From contig NZ_NIQU01000001.1 of the NCBI RefSeq assembly GCF_002741105.1, positions 1,148,236 through 1,212,235 on the forward strand: DNA of 64,000 bases, written 5' to 3'. Origin of the DNA: Pseudomonas sediminis (GTDB taxonomy: Bacteria; Pseudomonadota; Gammaproteobacteria; Pseudomonadales; Pseudomonadaceae). The first letter of the stretch is position 1. The number at the start of each line of letters is the position of its first letter. The notes under the pieces are model-generated. The model worked only from the letters and a program-made list of their open reading frames with translations. It was not told the DNA's origin and did not search any database. Shown piece after piece: positions 44,424 to 54,940 of the stretch. The position numbers were made by a program, and so were the translations under genes.

Positions 44424-45161
44424 TCACTTGTTGCCGTCGGGAACGAACACGTAACCCACACCCCAGACAGTCTGGATATAGCGCGGCTTGGACGGGTCCG
44501 GCTCGATCAGGCGACGCAGGCGGCTGATCTGCACGTCGATAGAGCGCTCCAGCGCATCCCATTCGCGGCCACGGGCCAGGTTCATCAGCTTGTCGCGGGT
44601 CAGCGGCTCGCGCGCATGCTGCACCAGCGCTTTGAGCACGGCGAACTCGCCGGTGGTGAGCATATGTACTTCCTCACCCTTCTTCAGCTCGCGGGTGGCC
44701 AGGGACAATTCGTACTCGCCGAAGCTGACGCTCTCATCCTCGCTACCCGGCGCACCCGGCACCACCGGCGCCTGACGACGCAACACCGCCTTGATCCGCG
44801 CCAGCAGCTCGCGCGGGTTGAAGGGTTTGGCCAGGTAATCGTCGGCGCCCAGCTCCAGGCCCTGGATGCGGCTGCCTTCGTCACCCTTGGCGGTGAGCAT
44901 GATGATCGGGATCTGGTTGTTCGACTCACGCAGGCGGCGGCAGGCGGAAAGGCCATCCTCGCCGGGCAGCATCAGGTCGAGCACCACCAGATTGAACAGC
45001 TCGCGCGCCAGCAGACGATCCATCTGTTCGACGTTCTCCACCGCGCGTACCCGATAGCCCTGCTCATCGAAGAAACGCTCGAGCAGGCGACGCAGGCGGG
45101 CGTCGTCGTCGACGATGAGAATCTTCTCGCCTTCGGCAGCAGGGATAGCGGACTGGGTCAT
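44424..45161 (-). CDS. amgR: Response regulator AmgR (OmpR-like)
   Basis: A 245-residue OmpR/PhoB-class regulator. The receiver domain has the acidic pocket VDDD and phosphoacceptor Asp62 in VVLDLMLPGEDG, with Lys in LAKPFNP. The winged helix lies in about residues 140-240, with the recognition helix in ERSIDVQISRLRRLIEPDP and the closing YIQTVWGVGYVFVPDG. Partner of AmgS in envelope stress. ATG 45161-45159 (MTQSAIPAAEG) is the natural start. It is divergent from tex. Confidence 0.95.
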   Translation of the reverse strand: MTQSAIPAAEGEKILIVDDDARLRRLLERFFDEQGYRVRAVENVEQMDRLLARELFNLVVLDLMLPGEDGLSACRRLRESNNQIPIIMLTAKGDEGSRIQGLELGADDYLAKPFNPRELLARIKAVLRRQAPVVPGAPGSEDESVSFGEYELSLATRELKKGEEVHMLTTGEFAVLKALVQHAREPLTRDKLMNLARGREWDALERSIDVQISRLRRLIEPDPSKPRYIQTVWGVGYVFVPDGNK

Positions 45162-45292
45162 GGTGTCTCCTTGGACAGCCGTACGATGGACGGCAAGTGG
45201 CGGCATTATCGCTCAGGCACTGAGCCGGGCGCTTCGACCATTGTTAGCAGATTTTTCCCCGAATGGTTCGCAGCGTGCGCGAGTGCGGTGTT

Positions 45293-45298
45293 TATAAT
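45293..45298 (+). promoter_or_regulatory. Probable -10 box of tex
   Basis: A perfect TATAAT lies 67 bases before the tex ATG. The -35 is weak (TTCGCA about 20 bases upstream). The assignment to sigma-70 is inference. Confidence 0.4.
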
Positions 45299-45364
45299 GC
45301 GCCGCTTTCGTATCCGGCCCGCATTTCTGCGGCCACCCTGTCGTCCCAGTGGGTAGCTTTATTT

Positions 45365-47688
<2,324 letters not shown>

Positions 47689-47692
<4 letters not shown>

Positions 47693-48075
47693 GTACGACC
47701 GACAACGTGGGCGCCAGCAGCGCCTTTTCCCGCCTGCTCGGCCTGGAAATTCTCCAGGTCGGCGGCGGCGAGGCGCGCGTGCGCCTGACCCTCACCGAAG
47801 AATTGCGCAACCTGCACGGCAAACTGCACGGCGGCGCACTGTTCTCGCTGATCGATACCGCCATGGGCCAGGCCAGCCATAGCCTGGGCGATGGCGGCCC
47901 GAGCAGCGTGACCCTGGAGTGCAAGATCAACTACATCCGCCCGGTGTCCGAGGGCAGCGTGCTGTGCCATGCCAAGGTGCTGCACGCTGGGCGCCGTACC
48001 CAGGTGGTCGAGGCCGAAGTGCTGCAGGGCGACAAGCTGGTCGCCAAGGCACAAGGCACCTTCGCCTGCGTGTAA
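47689..48075 (+). CDS. PaaI-family hotdog thioesterase
   Basis: A 128-residue thioesterase of the PaaI/YdiI type with the family segment [21 protein letters not shown] and [17 protein letters not shown]. It hydrolyses small acyl-CoA esters, but the precise substrate is unknown. The ATG overlaps the tex stop (ATGA), so translation is coupled. Confidence 0.9.
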
Positions 48076-48177
48076 TCGGCGCCGCTCGAGCTGGTCTAAT
48101 CTGGCAAACCGTTCGCCCCTTGCAGAGTGCAGGGGCGATCCCCATATTGTGGCGACTGCCCAGTTAGGAATTGCATC

Positions 48178-49758
48178 TTGAGCGATCTTCTCTCCCGCCG
48201 CCTGGCTCAGCTCGGCGAGCCGGCCAACCTGTCCCTGCTGGGTGAGTGCCTGCACGGCATCGAGCGCGAATGCCTGCGCGTCGATCGCGACGGCCAGCTG
48301 GCCCTGACCCCGCACCCGCAGGCGCTGGGCTCGGCACTGACCCATGCGCAGATCACCACCGATTATTCCGAGTCGCTGCTGGAGTTCATCACCGGCACCG
48401 CCAACGACCCAGCCGCCACCCTCGCCGAGCTGGAAGGCATCCACCGTTTCGCCTACGACAAGCTCGATGACGAACTGCTGTGGAGCCCGTCGATGCCCTG
48501 CCCGCTGCCGGACGAAGAGACGATTCCCATCGCTCGCTACGGCAGCTCCAACATCGGTCGCCTCAAGTACGTGTACCGCAAAGGCCTGGCGCTGCGTTAC
48601 GGCAAGACCATGCAGTGCATTGCCGGCATCCACTACAACTTCTCCCTGCCCGAGGGGCTGTGGCAGCTGCAACAGCAGAGCGAAGGCAACGAACAGAGTG
48701 CGCGTGACTATCAGTCGGCCCGCTATATCTCGCTGATCCGCAACTTCCGTCGCTACAGCTGGCTGCTGATGTACCTGTTCGGTGCATCGCCGGCGCTGGA
48801 CAAAGGCTTCATGCGTGGCCGCCCGCACCACCTTCAGGAACTGGACGCAGGCACCCTGTACCTGCCCTATGCCACCAGCCTGCGCATGAGCGACCTAGGC
48901 TACCAGAGCAGCGCACAGTCCGGCCTGACCCCCTGCTACAACGACCTGGCCAGCTACACCGACAGCCTGCGTCTGGCGGTGGGCACGCCCTACCCGGCCT
49001 ATGTCGAGGCGGGCACCAAGCGCGGCGACGAATGGCTGCAGCTGAACACCAACATCCTGCAGATCGAGAACGAGTACTACTCGAGCATCCGCCCGAAACG
49101 CGTCACCTACAGCGGCGAACGACCGATACAGGCGCTGATGAGCCGTGGCGTGCAATACGTGGAAGTGCGCTGCCTCGACATCAACCCCTTCCTGCCGCTG
49201 GGCATCGACGTGGCGCAAGCGCGCTTCATCGACGCGTTCCTGCTGTTCTGTGCGCTGGAAGACAGCCCGCTGCTGGAGAACGGCGAGTGCAGCAGTTGCA
49301 CCAGCAACTTCCTCAAGGTGGTCAAGGAGGGGCGTCGTCCCGGCCTGCACCTGCAGAAAGGCAGCCAGCAGGTGGAACTCAAGGTCTGGGCCAGCGAACT
49401 GCTCGAGCGCATCCTGCCGTTGGCCGAACTACTCGATCGCAGCCAGGACAGCAATGCGCACATCGAGGCCCTGGCGCAGCAGCAAGCCAAGGTCGCGGAT
49501 GTGGAAATGACGCCGTCGGCACAGGTGCTGGCGATTCTTCGTCAGGGCAAGAGCTTTACCGAGTTCGCCCTGCAGCAGAGCCAGCGTCACGCCGAATACT
49601 TCCGCGCTCAGCCGCTCAGCCCACAGCAGCAGCAGGCTTTCGAACAGACCGCGCACGACTCGCTGGCCGCGCAGGCGGAGCTGGAGGCGCAGCCCACAGG
49701 CGACTTCGACGCCTTCGTCGCGGCTTACCAGGCGAGCATCCTGGCGCTGGCCGTTTAA
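48178..49758 (+). CDS. gshA: Glutamate-cysteine ligase
   Basis: A 526-residue enzyme for the first step of glutathione synthesis, making gamma-glutamylcysteine from Glu, Cys and ATP. The N-terminus [24 protein letters not shown] and [13 protein letters not shown] match the proteobacterial GshA family, and [15 protein letters not shown] lies in the active site. The start is a TTG at 48178, preceded by TAGGAA at a good distance; a longer in-frame reading from 48127 adds a non-conserved Cys-rich stretch. gshB is 47 kb away at 409. Confidence 0.95.
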   Translation: MSDLLSRRLAQLGEPANLSLLGECLHGIERECLRVDRDGQLALTPHPQALGSALTHAQITTDYSESLLEFITGTANDPAATLAELEGIHRFAYDKLDDELLWSPSMPCPLPDEETIPIARYGSSNIGRLKYVYRKGLALRYGKTMQCIAGIHYNFSLPEGLWQLQQQSEGNEQSARDYQSARYISLIRNFRRYSWLLMYLFGASPALDKGFMRGRPHHLQELDAGTLYLPYATSLRMSDLGYQSSAQSGLTPCYNDLASYTDSLRLAVGTPYPAYVEAGTKRGDEWLQLNTNILQIENEYYSSIRPKRVTYSGERPIQALMSRGVQYVEVRCLDINPFLPLGIDVAQARFIDAFLLFCALEDSPLLENGECSSCTSNFLKVVKEGRRPGLHLQKGSQQVELKVWASELLERILPLAELLDRSQDSNAHIEALAQQQAKVADVEMTPSAQVLAILRQGKSFTEFALQQSQRHAEYFRAQPLSPQQQQAFEQTAHDSLAAQAELEAQPTGDFDAFVAAYQASILALAV

Positions 49759-49961
49759 GTCCCACCGGAGCTAGGCCGCGCGCGCCCATACGCACCGGGG
49801 TAACCGCGGTGCGCACTCTACGTGCCCAGTTGCACGGGCGACGAAGCGTCGACTGCGTCACAAAGCAAACCAGCGGAGCAAAAGCCAGGATGGGCGGCCA
49901 TACCCACGGCCGCTCGGCCAGCTAGCATTGCCGGGTAAAGGACGATAGACGAGCAGCGCCC
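49759..49961. other. Intergenic region after gshA, no clear gene
   Basis: This 203-base gap holds a decayed GTAGGGTG-family fragment (CGCACCGGGGTAACCGCGGTGCGCAC, about 49792-49815) and the leader of the small gene at 49962. No gene or strong terminator is seen. Confidence 0.45.
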
Positions 49962-50153
49962 ATGGCCGATGAAGCCACGCCGCAATGGAGCCTGGAGAGC
50001 CTGACCAAGGCCTACCAGCAAGGTTATATGGCCGGCCTCACTGGCCAGCCCAGAACTCGCCAGCCCTATCCTGACGAAATCCCTGCTGCCGCCTGGGAGG
50101 CCGGTTGGGATGACGGCTTCGAGCAGATGCGCTTGCAGCAGCACAGCGCCTGA
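49962..50153 (+). CDS. Small ribosome modulation factor-like protein
   Basis: A 63-residue protein with LTKAYQQGYMAGLTGQPRTRQPYPDEIPAAAWEAGWDDGF. The pattern (QGYxxGxxG, PY, WxxGWxxG) is that of the RMF family, whose E. coli member is 55 residues and forms inactive 100S ribosomes. It is more acidic than classical RMF, which makes rRNA binding less certain. No good ribosome site is visible close to ATG 49962. A REP hairpin follows. The family assignment is plausible, but the role is unknown. Confidence 0.7.
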   Translation: MADEATPQWSLESLTKAYQQGYMAGLTGQPRTRQPYPDEIPAAAWEAGWDDGFEQMRLQQHSA

Positions 50154-50168
50154 CACTCTGAACGCATT

Positions 50169-50224
50169 GTGGAAGGGGCTTTAGCCGCGACTGGTTCATC
50201 GCTCGCGGCTAAAGCCCCTCCCAC
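50169..50224. repeat. REP-like palindrome, GTGGAAGGGGC type, copy 4
   Basis: Arms GTGGAAGGGGCTTTAGCCGCGA and TCGCGGCTAAAGCCCCTCCCAC around a short loop, located between the RMF-like gene and convergent argA. It has the same outer and inner REP architecture as copies 1-3 but a different stem sequence. Confidence 0.75.
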
Positions 50225-50241
50225 TCATCGCATTTGTCTTC

Positions 50242-51540
50242 CTATAACGTCTTCTCGAACACCTTCGAATTGCGCTGGTAGTTGTACAGCGACGCCCGCG
50301 CGGTGGGCATGCGCTCGACGCTGCTCGGCTCGAAGCCGCGCTCGCGGAACCAGTGGGCGGTACGGGTGGTGAGGACGAACAGAGTCTTGATCCCCTGTGC
50401 CCGCGCCCGCGCCTCGATCCGCTCGAGCAACTCGTCACCACGACCGCCGTGGCGATAGTCGGGATTGACGGCCAGACAGGCCAGCTCGCCACAGTCGGAA
50501 TCGGCGAGGGGATACAACGCCGCACAGGCAATGATCAGCCCCTCGCGCTCGACGATGCTGAACTGCTCGATCTCGCGCTCCAGCACCTCACGTGAACGGC
50601 GCACCAGAATGCCCTGCTCTTCCAGCGGACTGATCAGCTCGATCAAACCGCCGACGTCTTCGATGGTCGCCTCGCGCAGGGATTCGAACTGCTCCTGGGC
50701 CACCAGGGTACCATTGCCAGTACGGGTGAACAGTTCGCTGAGCAACGCGCCATCGGTGGCGTAGCTGACGATGTGGCTGCGCTTGACGCCGCCACGACAG
50801 GCTTCGGCGGCGGCATCGAGTAGCTCGCCCTGATAGTTGCTGCCCAGCCGCGCCAGATGCGCCGGCACCTGCTGCGGACGCAGTTCGCGCACCAGCTTGC
50901 CGTTTTCGTCGAGCAGGCCATCCTCGGCGCCGAACAGCAGCAGCTTGTCCGCGCCCAGGTCGACGGCGGCGCGGGTGGCGACGTCCTCGCAGGCCAGGTT
51001 GAAGATTTCCCCGGTGGGCGAATAGCCCAGCGGAGATAGCAGCACGATGCTGCGTTCGTCGAGCTGACGATTGATGCCCTTGCGGTCGATGCGCCGTACT
51101 TCGCCGGTGTGGTGGTAGTCGACGCCATCGACCACACCGATCGGCCGTGCGGTGACGAAGTTACCGCTGGTCAGGCGCAGCCGCGAGCCCTGCATCGGCG
51201 AGGCGGCCATGTCCATCGACAGACGCGCCTCGATGGCGATGCGCAGCTGGCCGACGGCATCGATCACGCATTCCAGGGTCGGTGCGTCGGTGATGCGCAG
51301 GTCGCGATGGTAATGCGGGGTCAGGCCACGGGCAGCGAGGCGCGCCTCGATCTGCGGGCGCGAGCCATGCACCAGCACCAGGCGCACGCCGAGGCTGTGC
51401 AGCAGCACCAGGTCGTGGACGATATTGGCGAAATTCGGATGGGCAACACCCTCGCCCGGCAGCATGACCACGAAGGTGCAGTCGCGATGGGCATTGATGT
51501 AAGGCGAAGCGTGGCGTAACCAGGTGACGTAGTCGTGCAT
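50242..51540 (-). CDS. argA: N-acetylglutamate synthase
   Basis: A 432-residue enzyme that acetylates glutamate to open the arginine pathway. It has an amino-acid-kinase-fold domain (about 1-280, with GEGVAHPNFANIVHDLVLLHSLGVRLVLVHGSRPQIE) and a C-terminal GNAT acetyltransferase domain (about 290-432, with LACLAVNPDYRHGGRGDELLERIEARAR as acetyl-CoA loop). ATG 51540 (MHDYVTWLRHASPYINAHRD) matches the P. aeruginosa length and start. It is downstream of argE on the same strand after 65 bases. Confidence 0.96.
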   Translation of the reverse strand: MHDYVTWLRHASPYINAHRDCTFVVMLPGEGVAHPNFANIVHDLVLLHSLGVRLVLVHGSRPQIEARLAARGLTPHYHRDLRITDAPTLECVIDAVGQLRIAIEARLSMDMAASPMQGSRLRLTSGNFVTARPIGVVDGVDYHHTGEVRRIDRKGINRQLDERSIVLLSPLGYSPTGEIFNLACEDVATRAAVDLGADKLLLFGAEDGLLDENGKLVRELRPQQVPAHLARLGSNYQGELLDAAAEACRGGVKRSHIVSYATDGALLSELFTRTGNGTLVAQEQFESLREATIEDVGGLIELISPLEEQGILVRRSREVLEREIEQFSIVEREGLIIACAALYPLADSDCGELACLAVNPDYRHGGRGDELLERIEARARAQGIKTLFVLTTRTAHWFRERGFEPSSVERMPTARASLYNYQRNSKVFEKTL

Positions 51541-51605
51541 GAGCAATCCATTAGCGTCGAGACGTAGGACGGGCATAGCCGTCATGTTCGGTTAGAGAGT
51601 TGCTC

Positions 51606-52772
51606 TCATCGTCGCTGCACGTCGTCACTCCGGGTCAGGCAGTAGTGTTGGATCAGTTGGCGCAGTATGGCCACAGTAGGTTCGATGCGGGCCAGCTCCA
51701 GGTGTTCCCCGGGCTGGTGTGCACAATCAATATCGCCGGGGCCAAGCACCAGCGTCTCGCAGCCAAGCTGCTGAAGATAAGGCGCTTCGGTACCGAATGC
51801 CACCGCCTGGGCCGTGTGGCCGGTCAACCGTTCGGCCAGACGCACCAGCTCGGCATCGGCGCGCTGCTCGAAGGGCGGCACGGCCGGGAACAGCGGGCCA
51901 TAGTCGATGCGTACCTGATGCTTGAGCGCCAACGGCTGCAACTTACCGCGAATCGCCTCACGCAATTGTTCCGGGTCCATGCCCGGCAGCGGACGCAGGT
52001 CGAACTCCAGGGCGCACTGACCACAGATGCGATTGGGATTGTCGCCGCCGTGAATGCAGCCGAGGTTCAGCGTCGGTTGCGGCACACTGAACTGCGGGTT
52101 GTTGAACTCGCGCTGCCACTGCGCGCGCAGGCCGCGCAACTCGCCCATCACGTCCTGCATGGCCTCCAGCGCGCTGTGGCCAAGCGCCGGATCGGAGGAA
52201 TGGCCGCTCTGCCCAAGAATGTCGATGCGCTCCATCATCACGCCCTTGTGCAGGCGAATCGGCTTGAGACCGGTGGGCTCGCCGATCACCGCTGCACGGC
52301 CAAGAGGCCGGCCAGCATCGGCCAGGGCGCGGGCGCCAGCCATGGAGCTTTCTTCATCACAAGTAGCCAGGATCAGCAGCGGTTGCTGGAAAGGCTGATC
52401 GAGCAGCGGCCGCACGGCTTCGATGGCCAGGGCAAAAAAACCTTTCATGTCGCAACTGCCAAGGCCCACCCAACGGTCGCCTACCTCGGTCAGTTTGAGT
52501 GGGTCGCTCTGCCATAGCGCGGCATCGAAGGGCACGGTATCGCTATGCCCAGCCAGCACCAGACCACCTGGGCCACTGCCATAGCTGGCGAGCAGGTTGA
52601 ATTTGCCGGGGGCGATCTGCTGGGTTTCGCAGGTAAAGCCCAGATCACCGAGCCAGGCAGCGAGCAGCTCGATGACGGGCGCATTGCTCTGGTCCCAATT
52701 GGGCTGAGTGCAGCTCACCGATGGCGCAGCGATCAGCGCAGCGAACTGCTCTTGAAAGGACGGCAGGGGCAT
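51606..52772 (-). CDS. argE: Acetylornithine deacetylase
   Basis: A 388-residue zinc peptidase-fold enzyme of family M20 that deacetylates N-acetylornithine. The metal sites are visible in LVLAGHSDTVPFD, SCDMKGFFA, TCDEESSMAGAR and VIGEPTGL, with the catalytic Glu in DEES and a late His in DCAHQPGEH. In Pseudomonas ornithine is mainly made by the cyclic route through ArgJ, so ArgE may be supplementary. It is upstream of argA; upstream of it lies pit, and all are on the minus strand. ATG 52772-52770 is used. Confidence 0.92.
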   Translation of the reverse strand: MPLPSFQEQFAALIAAPSVSCTQPNWDQSNAPVIELLAAWLGDLGFTCETQQIAPGKFNLLASYGSGPGGLVLAGHSDTVPFDAALWQSDPLKLTEVGDRWVGLGSCDMKGFFALAIEAVRPLLDQPFQQPLLILATCDEESSMAGARALADAGRPLGRAAVIGEPTGLKPIRLHKGVMMERIDILGQSGHSSDPALGHSALEAMQDVMGELRGLRAQWQREFNNPQFSVPQPTLNLGCIHGGDNPNRICGQCALEFDLRPLPGMDPEQLREAIRGKLQPLALKHQVRIDYGPLFPAVPPFEQRADAELVRLAERLTGHTAQAVAFGTEAPYLQQLGCETLVLGPGDIDCAHQPGEHLELARIEPTVAILRQLIQHYCLTRSDDVQRR

Positions 52773-52840
52773 CGGCGATCTCCTAAAACGATGCCCCATC
52801 ATAGGGGCATCGTCCTGTCGGTGAAACCGCCGAAGTGGAA

Positions 52841-54112
52841 TCAGACTCCGCCGAACAGCAAACGCAGAATGAAGAAGAAGATGATCGACAAAATCGCACC
52901 GGCCGGCAGGGTGATGATCCAGGACAGGAAGATCTTGCCGATCATGCCCAGGTTCAGCGCACCGATACCGCGCGCCAGGCCGACACCGAGAATCGCACCG
53001 ACCAGGGTGTGGGTGGTGGAAACCGGCAGCCCCAGGCCCGAAGCACTGACCACGGTGGTAGCGGCAGCCAGTTCGGCAGCAAAACCACGGCTAGGGGTCA
53101 GCTCGGTGATTTCCTTGCCGATGGTGGCGATGACCTTGTAACCATAAGTGGCCAGACCGACCACGATACCCAGTGCGCCCAGCAGCAGGATCCAGCCTGG
53201 AACGATGGATTTCTCACCCGCGGCCAGTTCACCGCCGCTTTGGATCACGCCGACGATGGCGGCCAGCGGACCAACGGCATTAGCCACGTCGTTGGAACCG
53301 TGGGCGAAGGCCATGGCGCAGGCGGTGAAAATCATCAGGATGGCGAACACCTTCTCCACGCTGGAGAAGTGGAAGGCCTTGTCTGCCTCGGCATCGACAT
53401 GGATGCGGCTGAGCAGCGCGATACCGATCAGCATCACCAGCACACCGACACCGATCGAAAGCATGAAGCCTTCGGTGCTGGAGAGGTTCAGACCGACGTG
53501 CTTGAGGCCCTTGGTCATGGTCATCAGCGAGATCATGAAGCCGGTGATGAACATGTACAGCGGCACGTAACGCTTGGCGTTGAGGAAGGGATTGTCGGTG
53601 TCGATGATCAGCTTCTGCACGCTGACGAACAGGCAGAAGGAGATGATACCGGCCAGCATTGGCGTGACCACCCAACTGGCGACGATGGGGCCAACGCCAC
53701 TCCAGTGCACCGCATCCATCGACACGCCGACCGCAGCGAAGCCGATCACCGCACCGACGATGGTGTGCGTGGTCGATACTGGCCAGCCACGCGTCGAAGC
53801 CACCAACAGCCAGGTACCCGCCGCCAGCAACGCCGACATCATGCCCAGCACCATCAGGTTGGGGCTGATCATGTTGGCATCTACGATGCCGTTCTTGATG
53901 GTTTCGGTCACCTCGCCGCCAGCCAGATAGGCGCCAGCGAATTCGAAGACCATGGCGATGATGATCGCCTGCTTGATGGTCAGCGCGCGTGAGCCGACCG
54001 ACGTACCCATGGCGTTGGCGACATCATTGGCGCCAACGCCCCAGGCCATGAAAAAACCGAAAAGGCAGGCAAGGACGAGCAGAACCAGCCCGTAGTCCGC
54101 AATCAGAGACAT
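52841..54112 (-). CDS. pit: PiT-family inorganic phosphate transporter
   Basis: A 423-residue transporter with two copies of the PiT signature: AWGVGANDVANAMGTSVGSRAL near the N-terminus and FAHGSNDVANAVGPLAAIVG in the second half, plus paired GWPVSTTHTIVGAVIGF and GLPVSTTHTLVGAILGV. About ten to twelve membrane segments. It moves phosphate (probably as a metal-phosphate complex) using the proton gradient. The phoU-like gene precedes it by 38 bases on the same strand, the usual pairing. Confidence 0.96.
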   Translation of the reverse strand: MSLIADYGLVLLVLACLFGFFMAWGVGANDVANAMGTSVGSRALTIKQAIIIAMVFEFAGAYLAGGEVTETIKNGIVDANMISPNLMVLGMMSALLAAGTWLLVASTRGWPVSTTHTIVGAVIGFAAVGVSMDAVHWSGVGPIVASWVVTPMLAGIISFCLFVSVQKLIIDTDNPFLNAKRYVPLYMFITGFMISLMTMTKGLKHVGLNLSSTEGFMLSIGVGVLVMLIGIALLSRIHVDAEADKAFHFSSVEKVFAILMIFTACAMAFAHGSNDVANAVGPLAAIVGVIQSGGELAAGEKSIVPGWILLLGALGIVVGLATYGYKVIATIGKEITELTPSRGFAAELAAATTVVSASGLGLPVSTTHTLVGAILGVGLARGIGALNLGMIGKIFLSWIITLPAGAILSIIFFFILRLLFGGV

Positions 54113-54150
54113 AATGAGTTATCCGTAGATCCCAGAAAGGATACTGGCGC

Positions 54151-54828
54151 TTAGCGCGCCAGCAGTTGTTCCAGTCGGTTGCCCACTCGTTGGGCACGGT
54201 CGGCGACATCGCCGATCCAGTCGATGATCTGATAGAGGAACATCACATCGACCGGAGGAAGGTCCTTCTCCAGTTTGAACAGGTTGCGGCGCACCTCGAT
54301 CTGCAGGCGGTCGGTATCGTTTTCGATCGAACCGAGCTCCTCGATCAGGTTTTCCACCAGCACTGCTTCGCGGCCGGCGAAACCGGTTTCGAGCAGTTCG
54401 TCCAATTCGTTCATCGCCTTCAGCGCCTGGGCGCTGGCGTCCACACTGCGCTGCACGTAGGTGCGTACCAGCGGCTGCAGCGGCTGCGGAATAGCCATCT
54501 GCCGGCCGAGCATCAGACCAGCGATGTCCTTGGCACGGTTGGCGACTTTGTCCTGTACACTGAGCAGTTCAAGCAGGTCCGAACGCGGCACCGGCAGGAA
54601 TAGGCTCTTGGGCAGGTGCAGGCGCACGCTTTTCTTCAGCTTGTCGGCCTCGTGCTCCAGCCGGGACATCTCCTGTTGCACCTGTTCTACCTTGGCCCAA
54701 TCCTCGGCCATGATGGCCTCGAAGAAGGGAACCAGGTTCGCCGCGCACTCGTGGGCCTTGGCGATATGCTGTTGCATGGGGCCGATGGGTGAACGACCGA
54801 ACAGGCTGACAAAGGGATTGATAGGCAT
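54151..54828 (-). CDS. PhoU-like / DUF47 family protein
   Basis: A 225-residue all-helical protein of the TIGR00153/DUF47 family, related to PhoU and usually encoded next to pit genes. Visible segments are FGRSPIGPMQQHIAKAHECAANLVPFFEAI, EVRRNLFKLEKDLPPVDVMFLYQIIDWIGDVADRAQRVGNRLE. It probably modulates the phosphate transporter, by analogy with PhoU on Pst. It is the first gene of the pair with pit. Confidence 0.93.
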   Translation of the reverse strand: MPINPFVSLFGRSPIGPMQQHIAKAHECAANLVPFFEAIMAEDWAKVEQVQQEMSRLEHEADKLKKSVRLHLPKSLFLPVPRSDLLELLSVQDKVANRAKDIAGLMLGRQMAIPQPLQPLVRTYVQRSVDASAQALKAMNELDELLETGFAGREAVLVENLIEELGSIENDTDRLQIEVRRNLFKLEKDLPPVDVMFLYQIIDWIGDVADRAQRVGNRLEQLLAR

Positions 54829-54891
54829 AGGGTAAGCCCCCGTTTTGAGAAGGCCGCAAGTATAGGGACCGGATTCGTCATTCGCCAGCGC

Positions 54892-54909
54892 GCGTCATCG
54901 GTCTGTCAC
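54892..54909 (+). promoter_or_regulatory. Candidate PHO box between pit operon and CYTH-CHAD gene
   Basis: GCGTCAT-CGGT-CTGTCAC fits the two-unit PhoB pattern CTGTCAT-N4-CTGTCAY with two mismatches in the first unit and none in the second. It lies in the divergent gap between the phosphate transporter pair and the triphosphatase gene, about 31 bases before the ATG 54941. Location in a phosphate-related gap adds support; binding is not shown. Confidence 0.4.
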
Positions 54910-54940
54910 ATTTTCATAAAAGGCGTCATAGCTCTCCACC

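Noticed and set aside
45263..45364. An extended N-terminus for Tex starting at 45263
   Set aside because: The extension has no similarity to the family and overlaps the probable promoter; the ATG at 45365 begins the conserved Tex sequence.
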